A stretch of DNA of 64,000 bases. Origin: CAZJTL01 sp964548905 (GTDB lineage Bacteria; Cyanobacteriota; Cyanobacteriia; Cyanobacteriales; Xenococcaceae). Below are positions 9,242 to 18,972 of this stretch, in pieces. Where the stretch lies: the NCBI GenBank assembly GCA_964548905.1, contig CAZJTL010000004.1, positions 9,723 to 73,722 of the forward strand, written 5' to 3'. The translations under genes were made by a program, and so were the position numbers. How positions within the stretch are numbered: position 1 is the stretch's first letter; each line of letters starts with the position of its first letter. The notes under the pieces were generated by a model. That model was not told where the DNA came from and made no database searches. It saw nothing but the letters and a program-made list of their open reading frames with translations.

Positions 9242-11887
9242 ATGAAACTGCCGCTTAAATTAATTCTTAAAAGTATTCGCACATCGATTAAATCCAGGCA
9301 TTTAGCTAGAGGTTCTGTCGATACACGCTACGCTCTGGTTGAAGCTTGCGCGATCGGGGTTTTTTCCGCATTAGCGGCACTTTGGCTCAGGCAAGGGATT
9401 AGTTGGCTTGGTGGTTGGCGTATTCAGGCTACGGCTCAATTTGGGGCTTGGTTAACTCTGCCAATCATGGGGCTAGTCTTGGGAATGCTAGCAGGTTGGT
9501 TGATCGAACAGCAATCCCCAGAAGCTGCTGGTAGTGGTATTCCCCATGTTAAAGCTGTTCTTGCCCGCGTTCCCATTCCGCTTTCGGGAAGAGTGGCAAT
9601 TGTCAAAGCTATTTCTACGGTTTTAGTTTTAGGTGCGGGGTTGACTTTAGGTCGCCGTGGTCCTACAGTCCATATTGGAGCAGCATTGGCAGCTCAATTA
9701 AGCAATTGGTTGCCCACTTCTCCCGATCATCGTCGCCAAATGATTGCTGCTGGTGCGGCGGCGGGTTTAGCGGCTGGTTTTAATACACCGATCGCGGGTG
9801 TTCTTTTTGTCGTTGAAGAATTAATGCGCGATCTCTCTGGTTTAACTCTAGAGACAGCAATTCTAGCTTCTTTTACAGGGGCGGTAGTGTCGAGGGTTTT
9901 GGGTTCTGCTGACTTAAATATTCCTGGTACAATGTTGGGTGCTGCTAGGGAGAGCCATTTTTCTGTTAATGAAATCCCCTTCTATATAGTGTTAGGGATT
10001 ATTGCTGGTGCTGCTGGTGCCATCTTCAATCGCAGTGTGGTTTTCAGTTTAAAAGTACATCGTCGCTTCAATTTACCGATGTATTGGCGGATTGGATTAG
10101 CTGGATTGCTTTCTGGGCTAATAGTCGCCTTTTTACCGCCTTTTTTTCGTGATAATGCTGGCTTACGCGAGTTTTTGTTGGCTGGTGAAGCTAATTGGCA
10201 GACGATCGCGATCGCTTTTGTCGCTCATTTTTTCTTGACTGTCTTAGCTTATAGTTCGGGTGCGCCTGGAGGGTTATTTGCTCCTGCACTAGTCATGGGA
10301 TATGCTTTGGGCTATCTGGTAGGAACTTCTGAAGTGGCGATCGCTGGCGGCGATTCTTCTGCAACCTTTGCCCTGGCGGGTATGGGGGCATTTTTTACTG
10401 GTGTAGTTAGGGTTCCCGTGACGGCGATCGTGATCGTCTTTGAGATGACGGCTGACTTTAACTTAGTTCTGCCTTTAATGATTGGCTGTGCGATTTCCTA
10501 TATTGTAGGAGAAACAGTCTTTCAAGGTTCGATCTACGAACATTTACTCAACGCTGCTGGCATTAAATTAAACGAAGATAGTCCTGATCGAGATTTTTTG
10601 AGCAAGTTAAAAGCTGCTGATGTGATGCACTCTAAAGTAGAATCGATCGACAGCAAATTAAGCATTACTGAGACGATCGAATTCATGTCGCGATCGCGCC
10701 ATCGTGGTTTTCCTGTCGTTGAAGATAACAAGTTAGTTGGTATTGTTACCCAAAGCGATCTTGCCAAACTAACCAGCAATAGTGAAGAAGTTTCTCTCAA
10801 ACAGCTTATGACTGCGCGTCCGATTACTGTGGATATCGACGCTTCTCTAACAGATGTTCTTTATTTACTCAATCGCTACCAACTATCTCGTTTACCTGTA
10901 CTCGATGACGATCGTCTAGTCGGTATTATCACTCGCACTGATATTATCAAAGCGGAAGTAAACCAAATTTCTGGCAAAAAAGCAGTTATTAAGCCTCAAC
11001 CTTCTTATATTGTCTATCAAACTCGCTCGGCAACAACAGGACGCGGACGCATTCTCTTACCCTTATCCAATCCTCAAAATGCGCCTAGTTTACTGAGAAT
11101 AGCGGCGGCGATCGCTCGTGACTATAATTATGAATTGGAATGTCTGCAAATTATCAAAGTTCCCAAACATATTGCTCCTAGCAAAGCCAAAATCAATACA
11201 ATTCAAAGTCGCAAATTAATGTATCGTCTGGAAAGATTAGGAAAAAATCTCGATATTTCGGTGCATTCTCAAGTTAGACTCGCACAAGATACTACTGAGG
11301 CAATTTTAGAAACTGTTAGAGAGAGAAATGTCAATTTAGTTTTGATGGGATGGAAAGGAAATCAAACAACTCCTGGTTATATTTTTGGCAATGTTGTTGA
11401 TAGCTTAATTCAAAGAACTCCTTGCGATTTAGTGCTAGTCAAACTCGGTCAGGACTTACATTCTTATCCCAACAATCTCAATCGCGAAACTACCTGGTTA
11501 GCACCTACTGCTGGCGGCGCAAACGCCCAACGAGCGATCGAATTATTACCAGCCCTTACTTCTTTATATAATCGCGATCGCGCCCCCAAAATTCATTTGT
11601 GTCAAGTTTATCCTCCCTCTCGCCAAGAAGCAGATCTGAGTGGTTTATATAAAACGGCGAATTTTCTCAGAGAAAAATTGGCAATACCCGCCTTACCAAT
11701 TTCCATCCTTTCCGCCAACGTTGCAGAGGCGATCGTCAAACAAGCAGAAAGCGATCGCGCTGATGTAGTTATCTTAGGCGCAAGTAGCGAAGGATTGCTA
11801 CAACAAGCTGTACGTGGCAATATTCCCGAAGCGATCGCCCGTGGAGTAAATAATACTGTAATTATTGTTCGTGGCGCGATCATTTAA
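9242..11887 (+). CDS. ClC-family chloride transporter/channel with CBS and USP domains
   Basis: The 881-residue inner-membrane protein has a ClC pore domain at about 30-440: GSGIP at 97-101 and GRRGP at 137-141. A CBS pair lies at about 465-580 and two universal-stress-protein-like domains at about 598-745 and 750-881. ClC proteins move chloride or nitrate; CBS domains usually sense adenine nucleotides, and USP domains often bind ATP or c-di-AMP-like ligands. The external gating glutamate (E148 of the E. coli protein, GREGP) is arginine 139 here, while the internal proton-path pair E192-E193 remains. It converges with kptA with no spacer: the stop codons are adjacent. Confidence 0.93.
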   Translation: MKLPLKLILKSIRTSIKSRHLARGSVDTRYALVEACAIGVFSALAALWLRQGISWLGGWRIQATAQFGAWLTLPIMGLVLGMLAGWLIEQQSPEAAGSGIPHVKAVLARVPIPLSGRVAIVKAISTVLVLGAGLTLGRRGPTVHIGAALAAQLSNWLPTSPDHRRQMIAAGAAAGLAAGFNTPIAGVLFVVEELMRDLSGLTLETAILASFTGAVVSRVLGSADLNIPGTMLGAARESHFSVNEIPFYIVLGIIAGAAGAIFNRSVVFSLKVHRRFNLPMYWRIGLAGLLSGLIVAFLPPFFRDNAGLREFLLAGEANWQTIAIAFVAHFFLTVLAYSSGAPGGLFAPALVMGYALGYLVGTSEVAIAGGDSSATFALAGMGAFFTGVVRVPVTAIVIVFEMTADFNLVLPLMIGCAISYIVGETVFQGSIYEHLLNAAGIKLNEDSPDRDFLSKLKAADVMHSKVESIDSKLSITETIEFMSRSRHRGFPVVEDNKLVGIVTQSDLAKLTSNSEEVSLKQLMTARPITVDIDASLTDVLYLLNRYQLSRLPVLDDDRLVGIITRTDIIKAEVNQISGKKAVIKPQPSYIVYQTRSATTGRGRILLPLSNPQNAPSLLRIAAAIARDYNYELECLQIIKVPKHIAPSKAKINTIQSRKLMYRLERLGKNLDISVHSQVRLAQDTTEAILETVRERNVNLVLMGWKGNQTTPGYIFGNVVDSLIQRTPCDLVLVKLGQDLHSYPNNLNRETTWLAPTAGGANAQRAIELLPALTSLYNRDRAPKIHLCQVYPPSRQEADLSGLYKTANFLREKLAIPALPISILSANVAEAIVKQAESDRADVVILGASSEGLLQQAVRGNIPEAIARGVNNTVIIVRGAII

Positions 11888-12436
11888 TTACTTTTCAGGA
11901 AACACGATATACTCTGTCGGTACATGCTTAGTAAGCCATACACCATTATCAGACTGAAAAAATTCAAATCCAGCCAAATGCATTTTGTTTGCCCAAATTT
12001 TCAAAACCACTGGCTTTCCGTGTCGTTCTCCAACCTTGATTGCGGTGGTTCGATCCAAAGACAAATGTACATGCTGTCGGCTTCCTGCTACTAATCCGCG
12101 TTCTTGAATCGATTCGATAAACCTTATTGCTGTACCATGAAATAAACAAGCGGGTGGTTCTTGAGCTATGAGAGCAAGATCGATGACAAGAGAATGTCCT
12201 TGATTAGCTCGAATTTTAGATTTATCCTGATTAAAGGAAAATCGCTGTTTGTCATTGGTTGCAACAATTTCCTCTAGTAGATTTTGAGTTAAGGGTGTTT
12301 GATTCTGATTGGCTAAATAAATTAACTGAGCAACATCTGCCCAACCATTCTCATCTAGAGTAAGTCCGATCGTCTCTGGTTTGTGTCGCAGAATTAGGCT
12401 AAGAAATTTACTTAATTTAACTAGGTTTGAATTCAT
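11888..12436 (-). CDS. kptA: RNA 2'-phosphotransferase (KptA/Tpt1 family)
   Basis: Transfers an internal RNA 2'-phosphate to NAD+, giving ADP-ribose 1'',2''-cyclic phosphate; in eukaryotes this completes tRNA splicing. Seen here are the N-terminal LSLILRHKPE block (family consensus LSxxLRHxP), then GTAIRFIESIQERGL and RQHVHLSLD with the basic and His residues of the active site. I chose the ATG at 12436 (182 residues), which starts MNSNLVKLSKFL like other family members; a longer frame begins at 12535 but its extra 33 residues are not family-like. The bacterial substrate is not established. Confidence 0.93.
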   Translation of the reverse strand: MNSNLVKLSKFLSLILRHKPETIGLTLDENGWADVAQLIYLANQNQTPLTQNLLEEIVATNDKQRFSFNQDKSKIRANQGHSLVIDLALIAQEPPACLFHGTAIRFIESIQERGLVAGSRQHVHLSLDRTTAIKVGERHGKPVVLKIWANKMHLAGFEFFQSDNGVWLTKHVPTEYIVFPEK

Positions 12437-12579
12437 TAGATTGCCATCATTTAGTTGCAAGTGTAATACAAATTGCTTTTGGATTCTCGCGGTGCGATTG
12501 AAATAACTTGACAAACAACAAATAACAAATAACAAACAACACTAAGATCTAAATACAAAAGTTCGATCGTAGATTAAAA

Positions 12580-13755
12580 ATGCTGTCTCAAATCAAAGAC
12601 TTAGCAGAAACTCTTGCACCTAGACTAATTGAAATACGTCGTCACTTCCATGCCAACCCAGAATTGAGCGGACAGGAATACCAAACTGCTGCTTATGTAG
12701 CAGGTGTCCTATCCTCGTGTGGTTTGCATGTTCAAGAAGCTGTAGGCAAAACAGGAGTAATCGGTGAATTAGCTGGAAATGATACAGATCGTCGCATCTT
12801 GGCAATTCGTACCGATATGGATGCCTTGCCGATCGATGAAAATACTCATTTCGACTATGCTTCGCGCAAACCTGGAATTATGCACGCTTGCGGTCACGAC
12901 GTTCATGCTACTGTTGGCTTAGGCACGGCAATGGTTTTGTCTCGACTAAACGAAGCTTTGCCAGGAAAAATTAGATTTTTGTTTCAACCTGCTGAAGAAA
13001 TCGCTCAAGGTGCGGGGTGGATGGTTAAAGACGGTGCCATGAATGATATTAGCGCTATTTTTGGACTGCATGTTTTTCCTTCCATTCCTGCCCGTACTGT
13101 CGGCATTCGCTACGGTGTTTTGACAGCAGCAGCAGATGATTTAGAAATTTTCATTCAAGGAGAATCGGGACACGGTGCGCGTCCTCACGAGGCGATCGAT
13201 GCAATTTGGATTGCTTCTCAAGTAATTACTGCTCTACAGCAGTCAATCAGTCGCACGCAAAATCCTTTACGTCCTATTGTTTTAACTATAGGACAAATTA
13301 GCGGTGGTAGAGCGCCTAATGTGATTGCCGATCGCGTTCATATGTTAGGAACAGTGCGATCTCTTCATCCCGAAACCCATGCCAATTTACCCCAATGGAT
13401 TGAAAATATTGTCGCTAGCGTCTGTCAAACCTACGACGCTAAATGGGAGGTAAATTATCGTCGTGGTGTCCCTTCAGTGCAAAATGACCCAACTTTAACG
13501 CAAATTATGGAAGAAGCTAGTAGGGAAGCATGGGGAACCGATCGCGTTTTAATTATTCCCGAACCTTCTCTTGGTGCGGAAGATTTTTCTGTTTATCTCG
13601 ATCGCGCACCTGGATGTATGTTTCGTCTCGGTGTTGGTTCTTCCGAACAACTCAACCACCCTTTACATCACCCTCAATTTGCTGTAGATGAATCGGCGAT
13701 TCTTACTGGTGTAATCACAATGGCATACGCTGCTTATAAATATTGGCAAAAATAG
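12580..13755 (+). CDS. M20 family metallo-amidohydrolase (IAA-amino acid hydrolase-like)
   Basis: The 391-residue cytosolic enzyme has the M20D metal-binding motifs: MHACGHDVH (Cys104, His106), the catalytic QPAEE (Glu139-Glu140), FGLHV (His164) and the C-terminal EPSLGAEDF and NHPLHHP. The lid dimerisation domain follows GESGHGARPHEAIDA at about residue 196. The family hydrolyses N-acyl or amide bonds (hippurate, indole-acetyl amino acids, N-acetyl-amino acids). The exact substrate cannot be read from the sequence. Confidence 0.93.
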   Translation: MLSQIKDLAETLAPRLIEIRRHFHANPELSGQEYQTAAYVAGVLSSCGLHVQEAVGKTGVIGELAGNDTDRRILAIRTDMDALPIDENTHFDYASRKPGIMHACGHDVHATVGLGTAMVLSRLNEALPGKIRFLFQPAEEIAQGAGWMVKDGAMNDISAIFGLHVFPSIPARTVGIRYGVLTAAADDLEIFIQGESGHGARPHEAIDAIWIASQVITALQQSISRTQNPLRPIVLTIGQISGGRAPNVIADRVHMLGTVRSLHPETHANLPQWIENIVASVCQTYDAKWEVNYRRGVPSVQNDPTLTQIMEEASREAWGTDRVLIIPEPSLGAEDFSVYLDRAPGCMFRLGVGSSEQLNHPLHHPQFAVDESAILTGVITMAYAAYKYWQK

Positions 13756-13871
13756 GAATAGAGACAAAATTATCGCTCGAAGTTAGCTAGAAATTGCCAT
13801 ATTTGTTTGAGATCTTCTTGAGTGAGTAGTGCTAGAATGTAATCCGATTTGAACTCTTGAGAGTCAATTCA

Positions 13872-13945
<74 letters not shown>

Positions 13946-14287
13946 TACATCCCTTCAGGGATATATCAATAGCTTTAGTCTTCTCACCAAAAGCAAGCTT
14001 TTCTACTTGCACTCAATATACACTCAAATATCACAGAAATATCGCTGCGCGCAAGCAAATTTCAAATTTTCTGTCAAGTTCGAGGAGTATTTCATTTCTC
14101 CTACACCCTATTTTCTTGCGAAACGTATTGAAAATTGTGTAATAGTATTGCAGACTCTTAAAATAATCTGCTTTTTTAGCTTAAATTACAGGTAAATATG
14201 CCAAACCTATGTCACCCATGTTAGATTTAATCTGAATACCTGTTCAATACAATTGTACTATATCAAATCTAGTAAAATAGCGCCCGC
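13946..14287 (+). other. Spacer upstream of smc
   Basis: No convincing gene. It begins with the small hairpin 13949-13962, likely the 3' end of the tRNA transcript. It ends with an AT-rich stretch (about 14235-14280, including TACAAT and TATATC) that probably holds the smc promoter. Confidence 0.5.
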
Positions 14288-17200
14288 ATGGTACATATTA
14301 AGCGCGTCGAACTCTCTCACTTCAAATCTTTTGGTGGGACTACTTCAGTTCCTTTATTACCAGGCTTTACAGTTGTCTCTGGGCCTAATGGTTCGGGAAA
14401 ATCAAATATCCTAGATGCGTTGCTATTTTGCCTTGGTTTGGCAAGTTCTAAAGGGATGCGTGCCGATCGCCTTCCCGATTTGGTTAACAATAAACAACAA
14501 AGCAATAGTAAAACTTCAGAAACTAGTGTCTCTGTCACTTTCGATCTATCTGATTTGGGAGACTTAGAGGAAGATTTTAGCGGATTTACTTCTTCTTCGG
14601 AAGCGGATTCGGATAGGTATGATAATCATCATACCAATGGAAACGGGAACGGAAATGAACAGAAAGATAATAGTAATGGGAATGGCAATGGTAGCAACGG
14701 TAAGAGTAAAGATTGGACAGTTACTAGGCGTTTGCGCGTAACCCAAGGCGGTAATTACTCGTCTACTTTTTATATTAACGGGCAAGTTTGTACGGCTACC
14801 GAATTACAAGAACATCTCAGTCGTTTGCGGATCTATCAAGAAGGATACAACGTTGTTCTGCAAGGGGATGTTACCCGCATTATTACTATGAATTCGCGGG
14901 AGAGAAGAGAAATTATTGACGAGTTGGCGGGGGTTGCAGAATTCGATCGCAAAATCGAACAAAGTAGAAAAACCTTGGAGTCGGTGAGGGAGAGAGAGGA
15001 ACGTTTTCACATCATCGAACAAGAATTAATTAACAGTCGTGATCGCTTGGCAGAAGATCGCATCAAAGCGGAGAAATATCAGAAATTAAGGGCAAAAGTT
15101 CAGGAAAAACAACAGTGGGAGTTAATTTTAGTCTGGCGATCGCTACAACAAAAACAGCAACAATTGCAAGCAGAAATTAGCAGCAACGAAACTGAGTCGG
15201 TACAACTAACCGAACAGCTTGCTGGTTTAGAAACTCAGATAAATCAAACTGCGATCGATTTAGAACAACTGAATACAGAGGTAAAAGCGTTAGGAGAAGA
15301 GGAACATTTATCTGTCACTTCTCAAATTGCTACTCAAAAAGCTAAACGTAATTCCCTGCAACAGAAACAGCAAGAATTAGAAAGTAATACTCAACAAACT
15401 ACTAGCGCGATCGATCGTACCGAGAAAGACATAGCACAATACCAACAAGATCTAAATCGACTCAACGAGAATAAAAGTAAGATTGAAACTGAAACTATTC
15501 CCCATCTCTATCAAAATTACACTCAAGCAAAAGCAACTTTAGAAAAGACTAAAGCGCAAGCAAACGATATTGCTGCTGCTTCTGAAGCATGGGTGCAAGA
15601 ACAAACTGCACTTAGTCGTCAAGTTTCTGACTTACAAAAGCTTCTCAATCCGCAACGTACCGAACAAGCACAGCTAAGCGAACGTCAGCATCAATTACAG
15701 CAAAAAATAACTGAAGAAACCCAACTATTAAGCGCCACAGAAACAGAATTAAATAGCAAACAAACCGATGCCGAAAATTTATCAGCACAGGTTCAAGCTT
15801 CCCAAGCGCATATACAATCTCTAGCAGAACAATTATCTGTAGCTGAACAAGAAAAAAACGTTCAAATAGATACTCAAAAACGCCTACAAAAAGAACAAAG
15901 AGACAAACAAAGAGAACTAGATAAACTAGAAGCAACTAAACACGCCCAACAAGAAGCACAGGGTACTTATGCCAGTCAAATTATCCTCAATTCCAATTTA
16001 GAGGGAGTACATGGTTTAGTCGCTCAATTAGGCAATGTGGAATCGAGATATCAATTAGCATTAGAAATTGCTGCGGGTGGACGCTTGGGACAAATTGTTG
16101 TCGATGACGATCGCGTCGCTGCGGCAGGCATAGAATTATTAAAGCAACAAAGAGCGGGACGAGCAACCTTTTTACCCCTCAATAAAATTCAAGCACCGCG
16201 CCAGCAAGATGTTAGGAGTTTAAGTAATGCTAGAGGATTCATCGATTTGGCGGTTAATTTAATTAGCTGTCAGCCTCAGTATCGCAATATCTTTGCTTAC
16301 GTTTTTGGTGGGACGGTAGTTTTCGGGACTCTTAACGAAGCGCGATCGCATTTAGGACAACATCGCATTGTCACCTTAGAGGGAGAATTATTAGAAGCTA
16401 GTGGTGCGATGACAGGGGGAAGCGTTTCTTCTCGTTCCAGCTTGCGTTTTGGTACTGCTGCGAGTGGAGAATCAAAAGAGATAGAAACCTTAAGGCAGCG
16501 TTTGACAGAAATAGACCAAATTCTACTCCATACAGAACAATTAATCCTACATAAATCCGAACTAGTCAAGCAATTGACACAGGAATTAACAGAAGTTAGA
16601 CAAAAAGGTAGAGAACAACAATTACGTTTAGAGCAATTAGAAAAAGAAATTCAACGCCTATCTTCGCAACAAGAACAGTTAACTAATCAACTGAATCAGC
16701 ATAATCAAGAATTAGAAAAGGTTCGCGATCGCTTGCAATTGTTAGCCGCAGACATCCCCGATCGCGAAAACCAATTACAAAACTATCAACAACGTTTGAC
16801 AGAATTAGAAGAATCTCACGCCCATAGTGAATGGCAACAAATTCAAACTGTGATTAAAGCCCAAGAAATAGAAGTAGAAAGTCAAGAAAAAGATTTAAGA
16901 ACAGTAGAAAATCAACTTAAAGATTTTGAACTGCAATTTAAAGTAACAGAAGAAAAAATTTCTGAATCCAATCATCGTTTAGAAGAATATCGACAAAATA
17001 ATTTAGATAATAGCTCTCAGCAGTCAGCAGTTAGCAGTCAACTAGAAGAATTAAACCAGCAAATTACTGAAACTGAAGCTTTATTAGAGCAATTATCAGG
17101 AAGATTGGGAGAAACTAAAAAAGAACGCGATCGAGTTGAAACTAATCTCAAAGAATTACAAAATCAGCAACAAAGAAAATCTTGGCAATTGCAAAAAATC

Positions 17201-18004
17201 CAAGAAACCCAACAAGAAAAACAAACTAATTTACAAGCTTTAAACGAGCAAATAGAAACTCAAAGAGCAGAATTACCAGACCCCTTACCCGAACTTCCCG
17301 AATCATTTATTTCTGAAGATGAAGACGAAGGAGGGGCAGTTGGTTTTGATAACCTGACTGTTATTTTAGAGAAAATTCAAAAAGAAATTAGAAACGGACA
17401 AAAAAGACTGGAAGCTATGGAACCAGTCAACATGTTAGCGTTAGAAGAATACGAAAAAAATCAAAATCGCTTACAAGAACTATCAGAAAAATTATCAACT
17501 CTAGAAGCAGAAAGAACGGAATTATTACTAAGAGTTGAAAAATTTACTACTCTACGTTGTCGGGCATTTAAAGAAGCATTTGATGCAGTTAATGAGAACT
17601 TTCAAAGTATATTTGCTACCCTTTCTGACGGTGATGGTTACTTACACTTAGACGACCCAGAAGACCCCTTTAATGGTGGTTTAAATTTAGTTGCTCACCC
17701 CAAAGGCAAACCAGTACAAAGACTCAGTTCCATGTCTGGAGGAGAGAAATCTTTAACCGCCTTGAGTTTTATTTTTTCACTACAAAGATATCGTCCTTCA
17801 CCCTTCTATGCCTTTGATGAAGTAGACATGTTTTTAGATGGTGCGAATGTAGAAAAGTTATCGAAAATGGTTAAAAAACAAGCACAACAAGCACAGTTTA
17901 TTGTAGTTAGTTTGCGTCGTCCCATGATTGAAGCTTCCGAACGGACGATCGGTGTTACTCAGGCTAGAGGTGCTTATACTCAGGTATTGGGGATTAAGCT
18001 TTAA
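14288..18004 (+). CDS. smc: Chromosome segregation protein SMC
   Basis: The 1238-residue condensin ATPase organises and helps separate the chromosome. Walker A is GPNGSGKSN at residues 32-40. Long coiled coils of Gln/Glu-rich heptads surround a hinge at about 560-690 (GVHGLVAQLG to AMTGGSVSS), and the ABC signature LSSMSGGEKSL with Walker B (FYAFDEVDMFLD) lies at about 1145-1185. An acidic and Asn/Gly-rich insert (residues 99-141) splits the N-terminal head domain, longer than in most bacterial SMCs. A short part of the C-terminal coil (17016-17041) is built from a repeat sequence seen in spacers. Confidence 0.97.
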   Translation: MVHIKRVELSHFKSFGGTTSVPLLPGFTVVSGPNGSGKSNILDALLFCLGLASSKGMRADRLPDLVNNKQQSNSKTSETSVSVTFDLSDLGDLEEDFSGFTSSSEADSDRYDNHHTNGNGNGNEQKDNSNGNGNGSNGKSKDWTVTRRLRVTQGGNYSSTFYINGQVCTATELQEHLSRLRIYQEGYNVVLQGDVTRIITMNSRERREIIDELAGVAEFDRKIEQSRKTLESVREREERFHIIEQELINSRDRLAEDRIKAEKYQKLRAKVQEKQQWELILVWRSLQQKQQQLQAEISSNETESVQLTEQLAGLETQINQTAIDLEQLNTEVKALGEEEHLSVTSQIATQKAKRNSLQQKQQELESNTQQTTSAIDRTEKDIAQYQQDLNRLNENKSKIETETIPHLYQNYTQAKATLEKTKAQANDIAAASEAWVQEQTALSRQVSDLQKLLNPQRTEQAQLSERQHQLQQKITEETQLLSATETELNSKQTDAENLSAQVQASQAHIQSLAEQLSVAEQEKNVQIDTQKRLQKEQRDKQRELDKLEATKHAQQEAQGTYASQIILNSNLEGVHGLVAQLGNVESRYQLALEIAAGGRLGQIVVDDDRVAAAGIELLKQQRAGRATFLPLNKIQAPRQQDVRSLSNARGFIDLAVNLISCQPQYRNIFAYVFGGTVVFGTLNEARSHLGQHRIVTLEGELLEASGAMTGGSVSSRSSLRFGTAASGESKEIETLRQRLTEIDQILLHTEQLILHKSELVKQLTQELTEVRQKGREQQLRLEQLEKEIQRLSSQQEQLTNQLNQHNQELEKVRDRLQLLAADIPDRENQLQNYQQRLTELEESHAHSEWQQIQTVIKAQEIEVESQEKDLRTVENQLKDFELQFKVTEEKISESNHRLEEYRQNNLDNSSQQSAVSSQLEELNQQITETEALLEQLSGRLGETKKERDRVETNLKELQNQQQRKSWQLQKIQETQQEKQTNLQALNEQIETQRAELPDPLPELPESFISEDEDEGGAVGFDNLTVILEKIQKEIRNGQKRLEAMEPVNMLALEEYEKNQNRLQELSEKLSTLEAERTELLLRVEKFTTLRCRAFKEAFDAVNENFQSIFATLSDGDGYLHLDDPEDPFNGGLNLVAHPKGKPVQRLSSMSGGEKSLTALSFIFSLQRYRPSPFYAFDEVDMFLDGANVEKLSKMVKKQAQQAQFIVVSLRRPMIEASERTIGVTQARGAYTQVLGIKL

Positions 18005-18060
18005 GCTCGATTATCTAAAAAATGGGAAAATAAAGACATCAAATATTAATTGATTATACT

Positions 18061-18273
18061 ATGCAAGTTAAAGACCTTACCATCGAAGAACTTAAACTGT
18101 TAATTCAGGAAACAGTTACAGAAACTATTCAATCTTTACTCATCGATCCTGACGAAGGTAAAAAAATCAAACCAGAGATCGAACAGCAGTTAATCGAATC
18201 TCTACAGCGCACTCAAGATGGAGAAAGTGGAACCTCTGCCGAAGAAGTAGCTAAAAAACTAGGATTAAATTAA
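18061..18273 (+). CDS. Small antitoxin-like protein
   Basis: The 70-residue acidic protein begins VKDLTIEELKLLIQETV and ends SAEEVAKKLGL. This layout is familiar from cyanobacterial small proteins that sit beside RelE/ParE-type toxins, but I assign it only by resemblance. No toxin gene follows: the next 380 bp have only a severed reading frame on the other strand. It lies 56 bp after smc on the same strand. Confidence 0.6.
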   Translation: MQVKDLTIEELKLLIQETVTETIQSLLIDPDEGKKIKPEIEQQLIESLQRTQDGESGTSAEEVAKKLGLN

Positions 18274-18395
18274 AATTGGGCATCGTCGAGATATTTATAA
18301 CTAAAGGCTAGCAGCTTTTGAAGAAGGCGATCGACATGTTGAAAGTTGAAACTTCCTAATGGACAATCGGGTTTACTCAGGCTATAGTCGCACAT
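18270..18395 (-). pseudogene. Short reading frame, probably a severed C-terminal gene fragment
   Basis: From ATG 18395 the frame encodes 41 residues (begins MCDYSLSKPDCPLGSFNF, ends KYLDDAQF). The same frame stays open upstream for about 20 more codons without a good start. The composition (Cys, Trp-free, amphipathic end VDRLLQKLLAFSYKYL) looks protein-like rather than random, suggesting the end of a formerly longer protein. It overlaps the end of the antitoxin-like gene by a few bases, tail to tail. Family unknown. Confidence 0.35.
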
Positions 18396-18612
18396 ACTCA
18401 AATAATGAGAATTGGGCTGTAGTTGCAAAGAACAAACTTTAGCAAAATTTTAGGGAACTATAAGTCCGATCGCTCTACTATATCGAGGATATTTGTTCGG
18501 ATAAATTATTGATGGCGTGATGAAATTAAATTATGCAGAATAAGCGATCGAGAAAACCCTAAGAATAGTTGATAAAAGATATAATTCGTAGTTCCAATGC
18601 CATAAATTGTAG

Positions 18613-18633
18613 GGGTAATTCTGGTGATTACCC
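18613..18633. repeat. GGGTAAT...ATTACCC hairpin
   Basis: A perfect 7-bp stem with a 7-nt loop, flanked by TGTAG and CTAG. A sequence-related element is GGGCAA...TTGCCC near 6661. It lies just upstream of the gene at 18661. Confidence 0.55.
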
Positions 18634-18660
18634 TAGCCCCAACTAAAATCTCTAGTAAAA

Positions 18661-18972
18661 ATGTCTGAAGCAAAGAAGCTTGACTGGATGTCAATTCTGA
18701 TTGAAAAGGATCTGGAACAAGAATCCTTTGTTGATTACGTTTTTATCTCTAATGTCCATGCCAAAGATCCTAGATACAAAGACCGATACATGCTTGTTGG
18801 ACAAAATAGAGGATTGTTCAGAATTAACAAAGAATCCTTAGAGATTGAGCTATTACTGCCAATGGAAGGGGACAATCATGGAAAGCGTTTTCATAGTGCA
18901 GCATCAAAAATCCTCAGAGAATATAACCATGGCCATTTATTCCCTGCAAAAGCACATTTCGCCTGTGGTTAA
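18661..18972 (+). CDS. Hypothetical protein, 103 residues
   Basis: I do not recognise this protein. It is soluble, mixed charge, without membrane segments; a DYVFISNVHAKDP block and the C-terminal HGHLFPAKAHFACG are the most distinctive parts. There is no clear ribosome binding site, so the start is uncertain. It stands alone between two unknown regions. Confidence 0.5.
   Translation: MSEAKKLDWMSILIEKDLEQESFVDYVFISNVHAKDPRYKDRYMLVGQNRGLFRINKESLEIELLLPMEGDNHGKRFHSAASKILREYNHGHLFPAKAHFACG

Noticed and set aside
15645..16569. Long antisense frames within smc
   Set aside because: They arise from the Gln/Glu-rich coiled-coil codons; no membrane or catalytic features beyond low complexity.
18061..18273. 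Complete toxin-antitoxin pair
   Set aside because: No toxin-like frame of adequate length is found on either side.
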